A DNA stretch of 64,000 nt from Chaenocephalus aceratus (taxonomy: Eukaryota; Chordata; Actinopteri; Perciformes; Channichthyidae), in the NCBI GenBank assembly GCA_023974075.1, contig CM043798.1, forward strand, positions 20,710,941 through 20,774,940. Direction: 5' to 3'. Position numbers and translations under genes: made by a program. Positions 44,231 through 57,434 of the stretch are shown one piece after another. The first letter of the stretch is position 1. The number at the start of each line of letters is the position of its first letter. The notes beneath the pieces were generated by a model that was not told the DNA's origin, ran no database searches, and was given only the letters and a program-made list of their open reading frames with translations.

Positions 44231-44479
44231 ATAATCAAGCAAAGAGCACATAGATCCATAGATCTCTTAATGTTGCTCTCAAAGTGCACCAGATTGATGG
44301 TATTAACTTCAATATTTAAAAAAAAATCCCCCCCGGACCCCCCCAGGAGGAGGTGAGGACCCCCATAGAGGGTGTTAGGTACACTCCCCACTTATAAAAA
44401 TAGCACTTTACCACTGCACCCTCTCTAATCTCAGATGCACCCTTAGTCATTTTGTTCTGGAACCGGGCCTGGTACACTT

Positions 44480-45469
44480 CCAAGATCTGTTATGAAGTTA
44501 TTTAACATTTATTGTTCTTGCAACTCATCTGATTTCATCATAATAATACAGAAAAGACCGGCCTTTTTTAGCCACCACCCTGCTAGCAGTGTGTGAAATA
44601 AACATGTCCGGATTCAAACACTAGAAGGCCCTGAGGCAAAATAAACTCTAGGCACCTACTGAAAATGTGTTGGGATGTTAAAGGCATCCAAATTAGGTAA
44701 AAATACCTTTTTTCTATTTGTTTCACTAATCACTGAAGTGTTACGTCTGCTGTTAACATCAGAGATTTTTTTATTGCCTAAAACCAGTTTCTGGAAACTA
44801 GAAAAATGAGAGCAAAATGTGCAAACCTGAAAACCAAAAGAAAAACGTCCACCCTTTTCTGTATCAAGTTGTGTCATGATTATCTTTGGGATTCTTACAA
44901 CTAAATGTCGACGTCAGGAACTCAAAATGTGTATGTCACTGTAAGGAAAAGATATACTGAGAAAGACAGTTCTGTCAAATTGCCACTTGGGGCTGCCAAC
45001 GCACAACATTTCCATTTGCAGCAACAAGTCATAAATAGAGGGGACTCTTGAAGGACGGACGCATAAAGACAAAAGGAAACATGGTAAATTCACAGATATT
45101 ATATAAACTATATTGAAGCATTTTCTCTTCCCTCTAATAGTACTGTGCTATATGTGCAGCACAATACATTTTCTTATTAAATACCTCCATCTAATCTAAA
45201 CAGCTCGGTCCATCTTTTGTGGTCGCCTCAGGTCATTTCTGTGCCTCTCCCATCTCCAAGCCATAAATATGATGGCCCCTGTATCTTTCTACTGAACCGA
45301 GAGTGAAAAGAAAGAGGCTACACTCTTAATGCCAGCCAAGCAGAAGATAAAGAACGAGGGCGGTTATGCTTGTCCACACACAAAACTCTGAGAGATAAAA
45401 CAGGATGGAGAAAACATAAAGCCTGGACTGTTGACATTATGTGCAGTTCCTGGGAGACTCTGGGCCATG

Positions 45470-45514
<45 letters not shown>

Positions 45515-48500
45515 ACAGGAAATTAAACATAAAGAAAGCTGGAAAAGTAACCCAGGCACTCCTCTGGTTCACAAAGGTGAAGAACGACAAAGTCACTAGT
45601 TTGTATTTTCCATGAAGTGCAGCCTGAAATGCTTCCAAATGTGTGAAAGCTTGAAAGAATCCCAGTTCATCCAAGAAAGAAAATCATAAAGCCTCTGTTG
45701 TTTTGCCTTTACAAAAAGGTCTGTGGCCTAAAATCCCATTGTTAACCTCATGCTGTGTTTGCACTCTCTGTGTGTGCCACCAAAAAAAAAATACTCTGCT
45801 CTGGATTTACTACTTTTCATCCTGCCATTTATAAGGTATTGAGACATTCCAAGAGGGTAGGTATAGTGGAAAGCCTTTAGCTGAAAATGGCTTTACATCC
45901 CATGTGTGCACATTCAAACACTGGATCTAAACCCAAAGACGAGTTCATTGCACAAAAGTGATCAAAACAGTTGGAGGTGGATGGAAATGTGGATGATATT
46001 TTCTATACAACAGATTATTAAGAACATATTATGGATTTATATCAACAGATAATCATATTTTTTTACTTTTAATAGTGATGCATCCACAATATGTAATTTC
46101 ACCCTTTTTTCACACACATAAAATAACTAGAACTAAGTAAACAAAACAATCAGATACAGTAGTGAAAAATCCACATGTTTTCTCTTCTTGTTCTGCCTTC
46201 AGTGTATGGAGGGAAACAAGGAAGTGACAGGCCTGAGGGGCGGGGCTTAATCAACTTTGGAGGGGAGTGTTCTGTACATGATTGACAGTAGGTGGTGATG
46301 CCCCGAAAAAACCTAATTGGTCAAAAGTGCAGTATAAGACACACTTTGTTAGGAGATGTGGTGTACACTTAATGTTGGAGTTTCATCCTATCCTATCCCT
46401 ATGTCATTTATCAACTGCACATAACGTGGAAATGGGCCGGAACTCTCTACTATGATTTTTGCACTCGATATATTGAACAAACCTTCCATTCAACAGCCAT
46501 CCTATTTTAATTAAATAGCCAGAATATTTTCAATGCTCAAGAAGGTTATCATTTAAATGATTTTTAAGGGAATCAACATTCTTCATCATAATGAGGAGAA
46601 AGTTATGTTCTTACTGCACAGGCAAAATAATCCTATGGCTATTTAGGATGAACATATTCTATTTTATTCTTTTCTGAAAGGCCTTAAATGAAAGTTATCA
46701 GGTTGATAAAACAATTTCCCAGAGTCCCCATTAACGCAATTATTATACTTCTTCCTTTTTATTTTGTAAGAGCACCATATGTGAGAACAATTACAATGAA
46801 CATTTTTATTGGGTTCCAGTTGCTGAATTGACTTTGTATGTCCATTACTTTGAATGCTACCTTTTTAGTACCCAAGAGTATCTTAAAAACCAGACACGTA
46901 CACAGTATCTGCTGAGGGTTGACGTCCAATACCAAAACCTTTAATGGAGCCGGACTTGTCAGTGTGAGTCCTCCAGTTGATCTCTCCCACTGATGAGGAA
47001 GCTAATATGCCAGGCCACATGACCCGATCATACCTCGTTGATCAACTAATTTATCTGCCTTACCTTCAGGTTTATTGAAACTCAATATATTGACGTCTCT
47101 GTAAAAAGCATACCTGCTGGAATTGGGTTTTTGAAAAAGCGAGTAGATCTAATCCAGCAGATGTTGAAAATACAGAAATTATTACAGAGACGGCAGGAAG
47201 GGCAATATCCATCAGGATTGCCCTTGATTGATAGTTTTACACAAGCGATGTTCAAAAATGTATTCCAGCTGTGGGAATTATTGCCATAAATGTTTGATTG
47301 CAATGCCAGCGTTTGCCTGGTTTCCATGGGAATATGTTATTGATCTGTCTTTAGCTGGAGAAAAAACATTCAGACCATAAAGCTGTAACTATAGTTATAA
47401 ATTGTGAGCGTTAATGTCATAATGAAGCAAGATATCTTTGCTACTATGTCCAATCAAAGGCTGAGGTGTAGCACCCAGTCATTTGGAATGATTTTCGGGA
47501 TTAATCTTTATTTAACTATCTCCTCCACATTAGACAAGAAGAACATAATAATAATTGAAGCACAAAACGAAAATGTGTTGTTTTCTGTCTTTTTATTTAA
47601 ATTTTTTTATTTTGATTTTCCAGCTGGTAGATTTCATTTGCTGCTGTCTCTCAGATAGATTCGCCCGGCATAACTTTGTACAAATATCAACACAGCGTGA
47701 TTATCTTATCTGCTGATGACACGCACCAAGCAGACATCACCTCTTGCTCTTCAATCTGAAACAGGGTAGATAAATGGAGTTAGTCAGTGACTTGAAAAAA
47801 AGCATGTTTTGACACAGAAAAGGTCAAATCTTTCACCCACATTCATATTAAACCTACAGAAAATAGAGATGCCATTTCAAAATAATGTGCACAATCGATT
47901 TCAGTTCATGTCTTCATACCAAGATAATAAAATAAATAAGTCTAATTGTTCAGTGCAGTTTTTACACATCATCATTTTTCAAGCTGCAAAAGAATGAAGG
48001 GTTTGTTTTGTTTTTAAAATGAATAATACACTTATATTTAATTTTCTGCCAAATATTATTGCAAAAGCAGGCTCTGTAGGAATCATATTGGATCCTTTTG
48101 AAATATTCCCTTGCTTTATTCCCTTTTAAATAATTTAATTTCAAAATAAGATTATCAAGCCTTTGAAAAAATGTTCTTCTTCTGGGAGATAACATTGTTT
48201 GTGGAAAATACTTTTAAGAACCAGTAGGCCTATAAAGACTAATTTTAACAAAATGTAATGATAATAAAGTAACTTTGAACTTGTTGAATTCTGTCACGCT
48301 GCGGTTTATAGTACGGCCTGTCACAGAGGATAATAGACAATAGGCTAGTCAAACATGTCAAACTGGCTCTGTCTCTGTCTTTCTCTCTGCTTCCATCTGT
48401 CTCGTCACTCCGTTTATAAACTTTAAAGGCAGAGATTCCGAAATGAACTTGTTTACTCTTTTGCTGTCCTTAAAATCCATCCCAGTAGTGTTGTGTGACA

Positions 48501-49600
48501 TTAAAGATTCACACACTGGCTCATTTGTTCTCCCTTTGGTGTTACTGAGGGATTCTGGCTTATCTTGGCACATATGGCTACCATCACACACTTTAAAAAA
48601 AGCATAAAAGGGTTTTTCAGCTCAAATCCCCTTTATTATGCTGATGTGTGGATGTCACACACAGAGAGGGAATAGAGCGGAAAACCAAATGCAAAATTAC
48701 ATTCTTATTTGTTCAGGTAAAAATGTCGATGTAGAGTTAGATACACACACATACACACTCGCTTTGTAGTCTCTTACACAGTGCAAGGTTAACACACCAC
48801 CATCTTTTACTGGGTTGAAAGACACAGTAGAAAATGTGACCATGAAATACAGTACAGGTTTTTCAGATCAGATAGTGTGTGTGTACTGCCTCCTTGTGGT
48901 AAAGTTACTTATTATTACTTTAAGCCACCCTGATACAGCTCTAAGCCTTTTCACAGAGGACATTTTTATAACGACAGAACAAGAAATAATGAAATTAATG
49001 ATTCCTTTTAGTTGCTTTGTTTCCTGGTATTCTGCATGCTGGGTCACTTCCACTCTCACAGGAACACTGGAATACAACCATTAGTATAGTGTTTTCCCAC
49101 TAGTAAAATCAGGGGGAAAGCTGTAATTTAGAAAGTTGTATTCTTATCGTGTATATATATTAGGGCTTTAGTACCTGCTTTTTATTTACTTTATTTTTTA
49201 GATATAAAATAAATGTTATGTAGATTTGATAACCTCGTGCAGATCAAATACACTTCAATTTATGCTAAATGTATATGTTCCTATGTTATCATCTGAACAC
49301 CCTCTCAGCTTTAAGCCTATGAATACATACTGTATATCATAGCTTTCAACCATACATTCTGATCTTGGACTGTTATTGTCAGAGTAAAAAAAGAGTACAC
49401 AACTTCTGAGCTTAATACGATTATATGAGATCAAAGTGATTCTCTAGTTAGTGATGTGTTGACTTATAGGACATGCACTGGACAAAGAGCAAGATAACAG
49501 AATGCTCTACGATTGAAATACTCTTTTAATCTGTGTTTTAGATTAATCACATGAAGAGATCAATCATGAAATCAACAATCACAAAAAAAAGTTAAAGACA
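44480..49600. other. Non-coding region left of KCT2
   Basis: No exon could be supported. It contains a CA microsatellite at 45472-45513. The block 46840-47340 is repeat-free and might be conserved non-coding DNA, judged by appearance only. The sequence is AT-rich without terminal repeats I could pair. Confidence 0.55.
45472..45513. repeat. (CA)n microsatellite
   Basis: Pure CA dinucleotide run of about 42 bases. Confidence 0.95.
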
Positions 49601-49604
49601 GAGA

Positions 49605-51155
49605 GGACTCTACACAATTTGTGCTTTATTGACAAAAAAAGAGATTTTACATGTTGATTGCAAGAGCAGTGTTGATGCATCCCCTTTACGCAGGACACCC
49701 CTCCCCCCTCTTCATGTTTGAGCTCATGACTGAACGGCACAGTGCAAATCGCATTACAATTCAAACCATTCTGAACCTTTAAATACGAACTGACCGCTGA
49801 AAACTGGCAAAAGTGACAAGAGCTTTAAAACAACAATGTGGATGCATGTGGCAGTTATGGCAATGAATTAAAGGCATGAGACGGCAACAGTCAGAAAAAT
49901 GTGGCTGTGAAGAATACGAAATAAAGTTATGGTCGGTTTTTTTTTTGTGTGATTTTTTAATCATGTGAACACATCGAGCAACACAGATCTGGCGAACAGA
50001 GATAGCAGTGCACCAAACGGTACTCTGACAGGAAGTAAATGAAAAGGAAAAGTTCTGTGTGAGCATGAGGAAACACGGCCGTTATATTTTGCCACAATGA
50101 AGACCATGAATGATTTATAGAGACTTCACCGAAGTCATAAAACAAAGGGGGACAGCCCGAGGGTTTATGCATAGCTAAATCTGGGCAGTAAAAGAGGTAC
50201 CGTAGACAAGTCAAATATAAATTGATGAACAAGGAAAAACTTGAGATGAGAACATTCTAACCATTTTAACAACATTCCCCATCCGTCTTCATTAAATGGC
50301 TTAAGCAGATCGACAGTCCCCCCCCACCTGAAGAGTCATCCTCCCTAATGTGCAGCGTAATGTCCCAACATATAATAGAGATGTTACGTCCCATATATAA
50401 TGTGAAATCAAAATGAAAAGGCTATTATGGATTTGTTTGCAAAGGTGCAACAGGAAACAGCTGATGGTTAAACAGTTGAAAATAAATGTGTACTATATTT
50501 TAAATGTCAGTGAATGTATGATTTCTTTATGAAATAATAATCAAACTCCTTCGACATGATACACAACTTCTTTTCATTGTTCCTTAATAGTTTACAGTAA
50601 TGTTCTTACAGTAGGATTTTGGAAGGACTGTGTTTTATGCATTTCTCCTAGATTGATAGTGTGGCTAACTGCTAATAGAGAAATCCCTAATTAATCTTTG
50701 GGGTAAATAATCAACTGTTAATGAATGAAGCTTTATAATATGACCTACGTTTCTCTTATTAGTGAGTATTAAACATATTAAGACAATATGCAAGAAGGAA
50801 AACAAAACAGGTGTAGAGGGACAATAAGGCTGAAAAACTCCCAAAAGACAACTAAAACACCTAATAAACCAAAATAGCAAATCCCAAAAAGCCATAATTA
50901 AGAAAATAATTACAAATACTAATGTATCAAATAATAATAAAAGATAAACAGTGAAAATATCTCTATGCTGACAACAGAAAAGTCCTGAACAAACATAATC
51001 TATCCCAAAGACACAGTGCTCTCCAGTTGGCCTGTAAAGCAACAGAAAGCATCGCTCAGTCTCCATGACAACGGGATCTCATCATCGCTGCCGGAGAGGC
51101 AGGAAGGCCAACTGGCTCTGTGCAGCTCTCAACAAACTGTTCTCATGAACCTGGA
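49605..51155 (-). other. Probable 3' UTR of KCT2
   Basis: No other gene signal lies between the KCT2 stop codon (51156) and an AATAAA on the minus strand at 49625-49630. The assigned end rests on that signal alone, so a shorter UTR is possible. Confidence 0.4.
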
Positions 51156-54100
51156 TCAGAACACGTAGTCGCGGGTCATCTTGAGGGACGGCATGGCCTC
51201 GTTGACGTTCTGGTCCAGACGGTGATACTCCACCGTGTTGCGGGAACACAAACCGTCCTTCCAGCGCCGGCTCTGAGCCAGGAGGTAGATCTGACAGCGG
51301 GAGAAAGAATGAACAAGGAAATCAAGTTCATCTGATAGACGTAGGGCTGATCAAATGAAGGTTTTTCTTGGTTAAAAGGCGAGCAGGACAGACGAGAGAC
51401 TGCATAATGAGGATCTTTAATTCAGCTGTTAAACTCTAAGTACATGAGGCCAGCATAATATAGAATATCAAACTTGTCTCAGCTGAAGATATCTGGTTGT
51501 TTTTGTTACATTGAAAAGCATTTATTTTATTATGTGAGGTGGTGCAGTTGCTCAAACAATGTGTTATCATGAAAGGAAAATAAGAAGGGCATTACAATTT
51601 TAAATAAATAAACTAAGCACTGTGATGTTTTTTTAATCAAACTACTGGGGTTTTTTTCAATTAATGAAGTGTTTAGACCATAATATGCCCAAAAATAAGT
51701 TGTGAAAAGTGTCTAGCGCACAGTCCCAGTGCACTCTGTTTATGAGACGGCTTCAAAATATTCAAAAACAATTACGTTTGAAAAAAAAAAAAAAAGCTAA
51801 ACCTTAGATTTGGCAAGCTGCTATCAAATGAGTTGATGATGAATGTGCTGCCTGTCAATTGATATCTATAGTTAACGTGTATGGTACAATATCACCTTTG
51901 GAACTTACAGAGGATAAAGGCTAAAACGATATCAGCTCTGTTCAAACAATACGCATGGCAGCATCACTTCTGGCCTCTACATCTAGAGGAGTCGTCGGCT
52001 GTTGTCATGTCAACACTCACCTTCCTCTTGTTGTGATAAGTGATGTAGACGATGGCCACCAGGAAAGCCAGGATGACCAGATGAAAGAAGAAGTGGGAGT
52101 CCTCGTCCTCGGTGTTGTAGCTGTCTGCTCCCTTGTAGCGCGTCACTTCCATGTCCTCGGGCTGCAGCCTGCTCACCGGCTCCCCTTTGGCCATATCCAT
52201 GCTGTTGTTTTCATAAACGTCGTTGTAGGTAGCGTCATCGTCCTCGTCTTCCTCCTCGGGGTAATTATCCAGATCGATGTGGCGTGCGGGTCCTCCGTCA
52301 GTGGTCGGCTGCAGGTCTAGATCAGGTCCCTGCTCCGTGGACGGGTTCAGAGCGATGGAGGATTTGTAGTCGGAAACCGGAGCTTCTGTAACAGGATTGG
52401 CTGATTCAGGGGTTGTGACACAGGCGGTGGATACTTCGGGAATAGCAGTTGTGGTAGTTTCAGCAACAGCATGTTTGTCTGTTGACTGGTTTTCTGTCTG
52501 TTGACTGTTTGCAACTTCCTCTATTACTGGTTCTGGCAGCACAGGATTGTCAGAGGTTTCAATAATGGTAACTGGATCTGGAGCCGTTTCCTCATGCTCC
52601 TTCTCCGTGACTTTTGGTCCAATGGCTGTTGTGGAGCTGTTTTTAGGAGCCGCTGCGCGCTGCTGCGGAGCTGTTTTTAGGAGCCGCTGCCGCTGCTGCT
52701 ACCGCTGCTGCTGCTGCTGTTGTGGAGCTGTTTTTAGGAGCCGCTGCTGCGGAGCTGTTTTTAGGAGCCGCTGCTTCTGCTGCTGTTGTTGTGGAACTGT
52801 TTTTAGGAGCCGCTGCTGCTGCTGCTCTGCGGAACTGTTTTTAGGAGCCGCTGCTGCTGCGGAGTCACTGCCAGCGGGTGTTGCAGGCTTCTTTGATTCC
52901 ACTACACTCGGTTGAGATGGTGAAGGCACAGTGTCATTTACTTTCTTGTCCACTGTGATAATACTTGGAGACTCATTTTGTTTTGTGTTCCCGAGCTGAA
53001 TCCCTTGGCTTTTTGCTGCTAGAAAAGAAGGAAAACAATGCAAGAAAAAAAGGTCAGTTACATTCTCCTTAAAAGCAATAGAACATTAACTAGAACAGAC
53101 TGAGAACCGTTACAGCTCTAGTTTGCATAGTCAAATAAATATTTATTTTTGAATGAAGGACGGGTTCTCTATAAAGTTCAATTAATTATTAAGCTCAAAA
53201 TGAATCTGAGTTTTCAGTTCTAACCCATTTGAAGAAATAAACTTAATCTAAAGTTGCTGACAACTGGCCTATTAAAAATGGAAGTGACCAAGAAGACCTA
53301 CAGGGTGACCTGACTAGACTTCAGGAATGGGCTAACACTTGGGGAATGTGCTTGTAACACAGGCAAACCGTTCGCTGGGCTTCCTACGCCGGAACCTGCA
53401 ACGCTGTCCCCAGAAACTGAAGGAGACAGCTTTTGTGGCCCTAGTACATTCTAAACTAGAGCACGCCAGCTCGGTCTGGGACCCCTACACTGATAAAGAC
53501 AGTGATGCCCTGGAATCAGTACAAAGAAGAGGTGCAAGATTCATTTTTGGAGATTATGAATGGGACAGCAGTGTCACAGAAATGCTCAAGCGTTTGAACT
53601 GGGTGGAATTAAGTGAAAGGCGGCGATTGACTCGTTTGGTTCTCTTCTTCAAGATTGTCCATAACATCTCAGCCATTGATGCATCAATGTACCTAGAGCC
53701 AGTTAGAAGAAGTGCAACCCGCAAAGCCAACTCTTTGAACTTCGAGCGAATTTTCGCAACTAGTGACACTCTTAAATACTCCTTATTTCCGAGAACAATC
53801 AGAGAGTGGAACTTGCTACCAGAAGAAGCTGTTATCACAGAAACCGTGGAGTGCTTCCGGCAAATTTTAAGAGACATTTAGTGGGGATCATCCATCCCCC
53901 ACTGAGCGTGATACCTCTGGGTTCTGCTCAGTATTAATCCAGATCCAGAACCACACTCAATTAGGGATGCACGATATTGTTTTTTTTTAAACCGATACCT
54001 TCCTGCTTCTCAAGACCGATACCATAATATATATAATTAAATGTACCTGTAGTTTTTGCACACCTGGTGGTAAAAAAAAAGACTAGTAGTGAGCAAATGA

Positions 54101-57100
54101 CATGAGCATTACTACTATGAACAAAACAAAGCCAAGAACAGTTTTGACTGTGCAGCTGGCCTTGGATTCGCCGCTAGTTTAGCAGCGCAGGCGTCTTCGT
54201 ACGCTTTTAACACACCATCGTAGCGATGGCGATGTTTCAGGTGACTAATCAGGTTGAAAGTATTATAGCTTGTTGCCTTTTTCCCCTCCTCCGTGGAACT
54301 TCTGCATTGCATTTGCGAACTATCTAACTCTGAAACTTTGAAATAGTCCCATACTACCGACGACATGTTTGTTTACTGTCCTGGCTTCACGGCCGCACAC
54401 CATTTACGTCACAGCCAAGCATGAGTTAGGGAGCGCTGGATTTGTGAAAAACTCCCCTCTTCCTAAACCACTAATACCACAGTACTGGCAAAACGGGAGG
54501 AGCTGAGTGAAAAACAAGCGCCCCTCATCCCAATCCACCCACACACGCAGTATTTTTTTCTTACCCAAAACATATATTGTATATTATCGGGGCTATTAAT
54601 ACTTTTATCGGGTTTATCGGGATGACGTCATAATTCCTAATATCGGACCGATAATTATCGGCCCGATAATTATCGGGCCGATAATTATCGTGCACCACTA
54701 CTCTCAATCAATCAATAACAGTAAGGTCTTTCATAGAGTTCTAAAAATAGAATTAATGCAAATACAGACATGAATAATGCCAACACCACCGGCAGCTATG
54801 GGCTGTGAAAAGGAGCTTGTTCTGATACTCAGTGACCCTTGTGCTGCCTCAGAAAATCAGGAGTAGTTGGAGTACCTGTTTAACTAGTTTATTAAGACTG
54901 CAGTGTAACAGCAGACACGACATTTCTGTTTCATAATAAAAACATAATGTACTTTCATTTTCAAGAATCTATCAACTACCTTTTCTAGGTGTGAGCTGAA
55001 CTCAGAGACATGCATCTTGCCAGCTTTCCCGAATCAATGACGCTGTTTTACCAACAAGTGTCAACATTATTTAATCCTGTGGGAATAGGAGCTGTTGCTT
55101 AGGAAGGAGGGGGAGGAGAACACTGGAGGACTTGAAGCACTGGGTAAGACGTTCCCAGGAGAAGAAAGGGACTATTCATACACATGGGCAATAGCCAGCA
55201 TAAATAATCACTGAACAGGAGATCTTTGTGAAGGTAACAGTTATAGGCCGTGCTGCATGAAACAGCATGTAGGAGAGGCAGCCTTGAGCTGCTTGAGTCA
55301 CACTCGACAACATGCCTTCATATTTCAGTTAAATGTCCTTAAATTTAAATTCTTATTGACAAGTAATGGGTTATTTTCCTCCAGTCTTGCTTAAAGTTGC
55401 ACTCTTGGAACATGGATGTTGCTCAAAATGAATATAGCCGTTAACTTTAGTCTATAAATGTTGCTTGTATTTCAACTAAAACAGTATTTAGCAGCTTGTG
55501 GCTGTTCAAGTAATGGTCATCCTTCCTTTGTCAAACAATATTGCTGTCAGATAAAGAAGGGATGCCAGGTTTCATGGGAAATAGTTCCATTAGTAATGTC
55601 AGATCACAAGACTTGTTGAACAAATCTATTACCAATCAATGCATGACTCGCCTATCACATGCTTAAGGTGTATAGGGATAAACACATCCATAATACATCA
55701 TTTGAAAAGAATAGAGAACACAGGCAAGCAATTCAGCACCACTGATTTTATCTCAACAAATGTAAGCTAGTAGTAGCCCTGGTCAAAGTTCATTAATGCA
55801 TGACAGGGACTGCAATGAGAGACATTTTACAGCCTTTACTATGGTCCCAGTTCCTTGATGGTAGACTTCAAAGGGGTTGTCTAATAAGCTGTGGTGGTAA
55901 TGGCGTGACAGGGGTTACTTAACAGCGCAGATATATGAAAAGGACATCTGGACCCACTAACAAATCACAAGTGCTTAAGAGGTGTCCCTGCAGGGCACCA
56001 CACATATAACCTTTACCTACGATATGAGGTGGAAGAAGTACTCGGATAAAAGTAGAAGTACCAAAGTGTAGGAATGATCCGTTACAAGTGAAAGTCCTAA
56101 TGTTACTCAAGTATCAGCCTCTAAATAAACTTTAAGTACCAAAAGTAAAAGTACTCGTAATGCAGATTGGCCCATTTCAGAATAATATATTTGATATGTT
56201 TTGATTATAATTATTGATCATTAAAGTGTTATCAAAGATGATAACGGTGCAGCTAGTTTTAATAACTTTGTATACTGCAGTGCAGGATAGCTTGTGGATT
56301 TACTCCAGGTGTAACTAAAGTCTGATGTATGTGTTAATTATACATTAACATCATGTATACAAATGTGCAAAGTAACTAAATAAATAATATATTATATAAT
56401 GCAGTGGAGTAAAAGTACACTATTTACCCTTGAATTGTAGTGGAGTAGAAGTACAGAGTAGCAAACAATTTAAGTACTCAGGTAAAGTACAAATACCTAT
56501 AATATAATGTGTTCTTAAGTACAGTACTTGAGTACATCTAATTAGTTGCTTTACAACACTGGGTAGGAATGGTTGCTTGTGATGTTGTCGAGCTGGAAGT
56601 TTGGTTATTGAGTCATGACTTCCTCTTTCTGGTTATGACTTGTTTGTTATGGCCGTAACGTTTCTGTAGGATTCATGAACTGAGTAAAACATTACTAAGT
56701 CCAAATAAGAAAGCTTAATGCACATTTCACATCGACTTAAACGAATAAATAAGTCTCAACCGTTTGAAATTGACGTCAGAACGTATTTTCAATCGAAGGA
56801 GTCACATTTAAAACCTTAAACAACTTAATATTATCTAAATAATTATTGAACAGAACTGTAATACTTTAATAAGGACTCGAATTGAAAAAAAATACTGTTT
56901 TAAGACTTTTCTGGGACATACAGAAAGCCTGTCATCGTCCCTCTTACTTGACACCATAGTTGCTAGCATGACGCACTAGCAAACTAGCTACAGTAACGTT
57001 GACAGTGGCTAGCTAACTAGCAGCACTGTTGGTTGGCTTTAAAACACAGCATTCATCTTATCAAGTACTTCAAACAAGTGTAACATACCTGTCATCGTGT

Positions 57101-57215
57101 CGCTGTTGTTTACCGGAGCTGACAGGCAGCCACTGACTAACAGCTGAAGGAAAATAACCAGAGAAAGAGCACACATATTTCCCCTGCTTCGCCCCATCGT
57201 TCTGCACGTCGCCAT
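51156..57215 (-). CDS. c5orf15: Keratinocyte-associated transmembrane protein 2 (C5orf15/KCT2)
   Basis: Single-pass type I membrane protein of unknown exact role, conserved in vertebrates. Three coding exons join in phase: 57215-57089 (ATG in acATGG context, signal peptide around [16 protein letters not shown]; donor GTATGT), 53018-52021 (acceptor after TTTTCTAG; donor GTGAGT) and 51290-51156. Exon 2 ends with an acidic stretch, conserved [23 protein letters not shown] membrane segment and NKRK. Exon 3 encodes the highly conserved tail with [20 protein letters not shown] and ends DYVF. Length would be 419 residues, longer than the roughly 265 of mammals because of a glutamine-rich repeat, which carries an in-frame TAG (52699-52701). 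It neighbours VDAC1 as in tetrapods. Confidence 0.92.
52637..52860 (-). repeat. Degenerate repeat in KCT2 exon 2 with an in-frame stop
   Basis: Six copies of a core read on the plus strand as ctgtttttaggagccgc start at 52637, 52671, 52728, 52755, 52797 and 52835, separated by CTG-rich runs. Spacings of 34, 57, 27, 42 and 38 bases put the outer copies in one frame (AAPKNSS) and the four inner copies in another (QRLLKTAP). The total is a multiple of three, so the main frame is restored. A TAG codon sits at 52699-52701 between inner copies. Confidence 0.9.
53290..53935 (+). mobile_element. LINE 3' fragment (RT C-terminus), in KCT2 intron 1
   Basis: An open frame of 180 residues (53339-53881) is the C-terminal part of a non-LTR reverse transcriptase ORF ([51 protein letters not shown]). 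The catalytic YxDD is upstream and absent, so it is a 5'-truncated insertion. It lies antisense to KCT2 about 320 bases upstream of exon 2. Confidence 0.78.
53962..54700 (-). mobile_element. hAT-type element with BED zinc-finger relic
   Basis: Ends tagggatgcacgat (53962) and atcgtgcaccacta (54700), flanked by cactcaat (53954-53961) and ctctcaat (54701-54708), an 8-bp duplication with one difference. On the minus strand 54366-54115 encodes a BED-like finger ([26 protein letters not shown]); one of the cysteine positions is lost (QCRSS). Palindromic tatcgggc repeats lie at 54590-54690. Located in KCT2 intron 1. Confidence 0.8.
56020..56565 (+). mobile_element. Non-autonomous teleost repeat (aagtactc family), copy 1
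   Basis: It begins gaggtggaagaagtactcgg and ends with sequence such as agtacttgagtacatctaat and tttacaacactggg. The same element in reverse orientation occupies 57435-57935 and 60346-60410. It is a very common fish repeat without coding sequence; hAT origin is likely but not shown by a target duplication here. Confidence 0.65.
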
Positions 57216-57253
57216 GTTGATGTGTGAGTAACTGGAGGAGGGGTTAGCATGGC

Positions 57254-57259
57254 CACGTG
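57254..57259. promoter_or_regulatory. E-box CACGTG upstream of the KCT2 start codon
   Basis: A perfect CACGTG palindrome (context atCACGTGgcc on the minus strand) lies about 40 bases 5' of the KCT2 ATG. USF, MYC or TFE-type factors bind such sites. Its use is inferred from position only. Confidence 0.4.
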
Positions 57260-57434
57260 ATGCGGGATGTGATGTTAGACAGGGAGAGAGTGATTTTGTT
57301 CTGTTTTCTTGATGTTTATAATCAGCTGTCATGGCCTCAGTGTTTATCCTTGATCATGTCAAGAAATTATAAAGTAATTAAATTAAATCGTGGAGTCTTC
57401 ATATCAGCTAATGTTGCCGTGATCAAATATTCAT

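Larger units (their letters stand above)
43296..44471 (+). mobile_element. hAT-type element carrying a TTF zinc-finger exon
   Basis: Ends caggcccggttcta (43296) and tggaaccgggcctg (44471) with a perfect 8-bp duplication gtacactt (43288-43295, 44472-44479). It contains a (GAA)n array, a TTF zinc-finger coding piece and the segment shared with the two other hAT elements. The catalytic hAT domain is missing, so it is an internally deleted copy. Confidence 0.9.

Noticed and set aside
51955..52320. Plus-strand 121-codon frame over KCT2 exon 2
   Set aside because: Antisense shadow of a conserved, spliced exon.
57216..57332. Upstream in-frame start for KCT2 at 57332
   Set aside because: The leader it adds is not signal-peptide-like; the start at 57215 gives a signal peptide near the N-terminus and fits the family.
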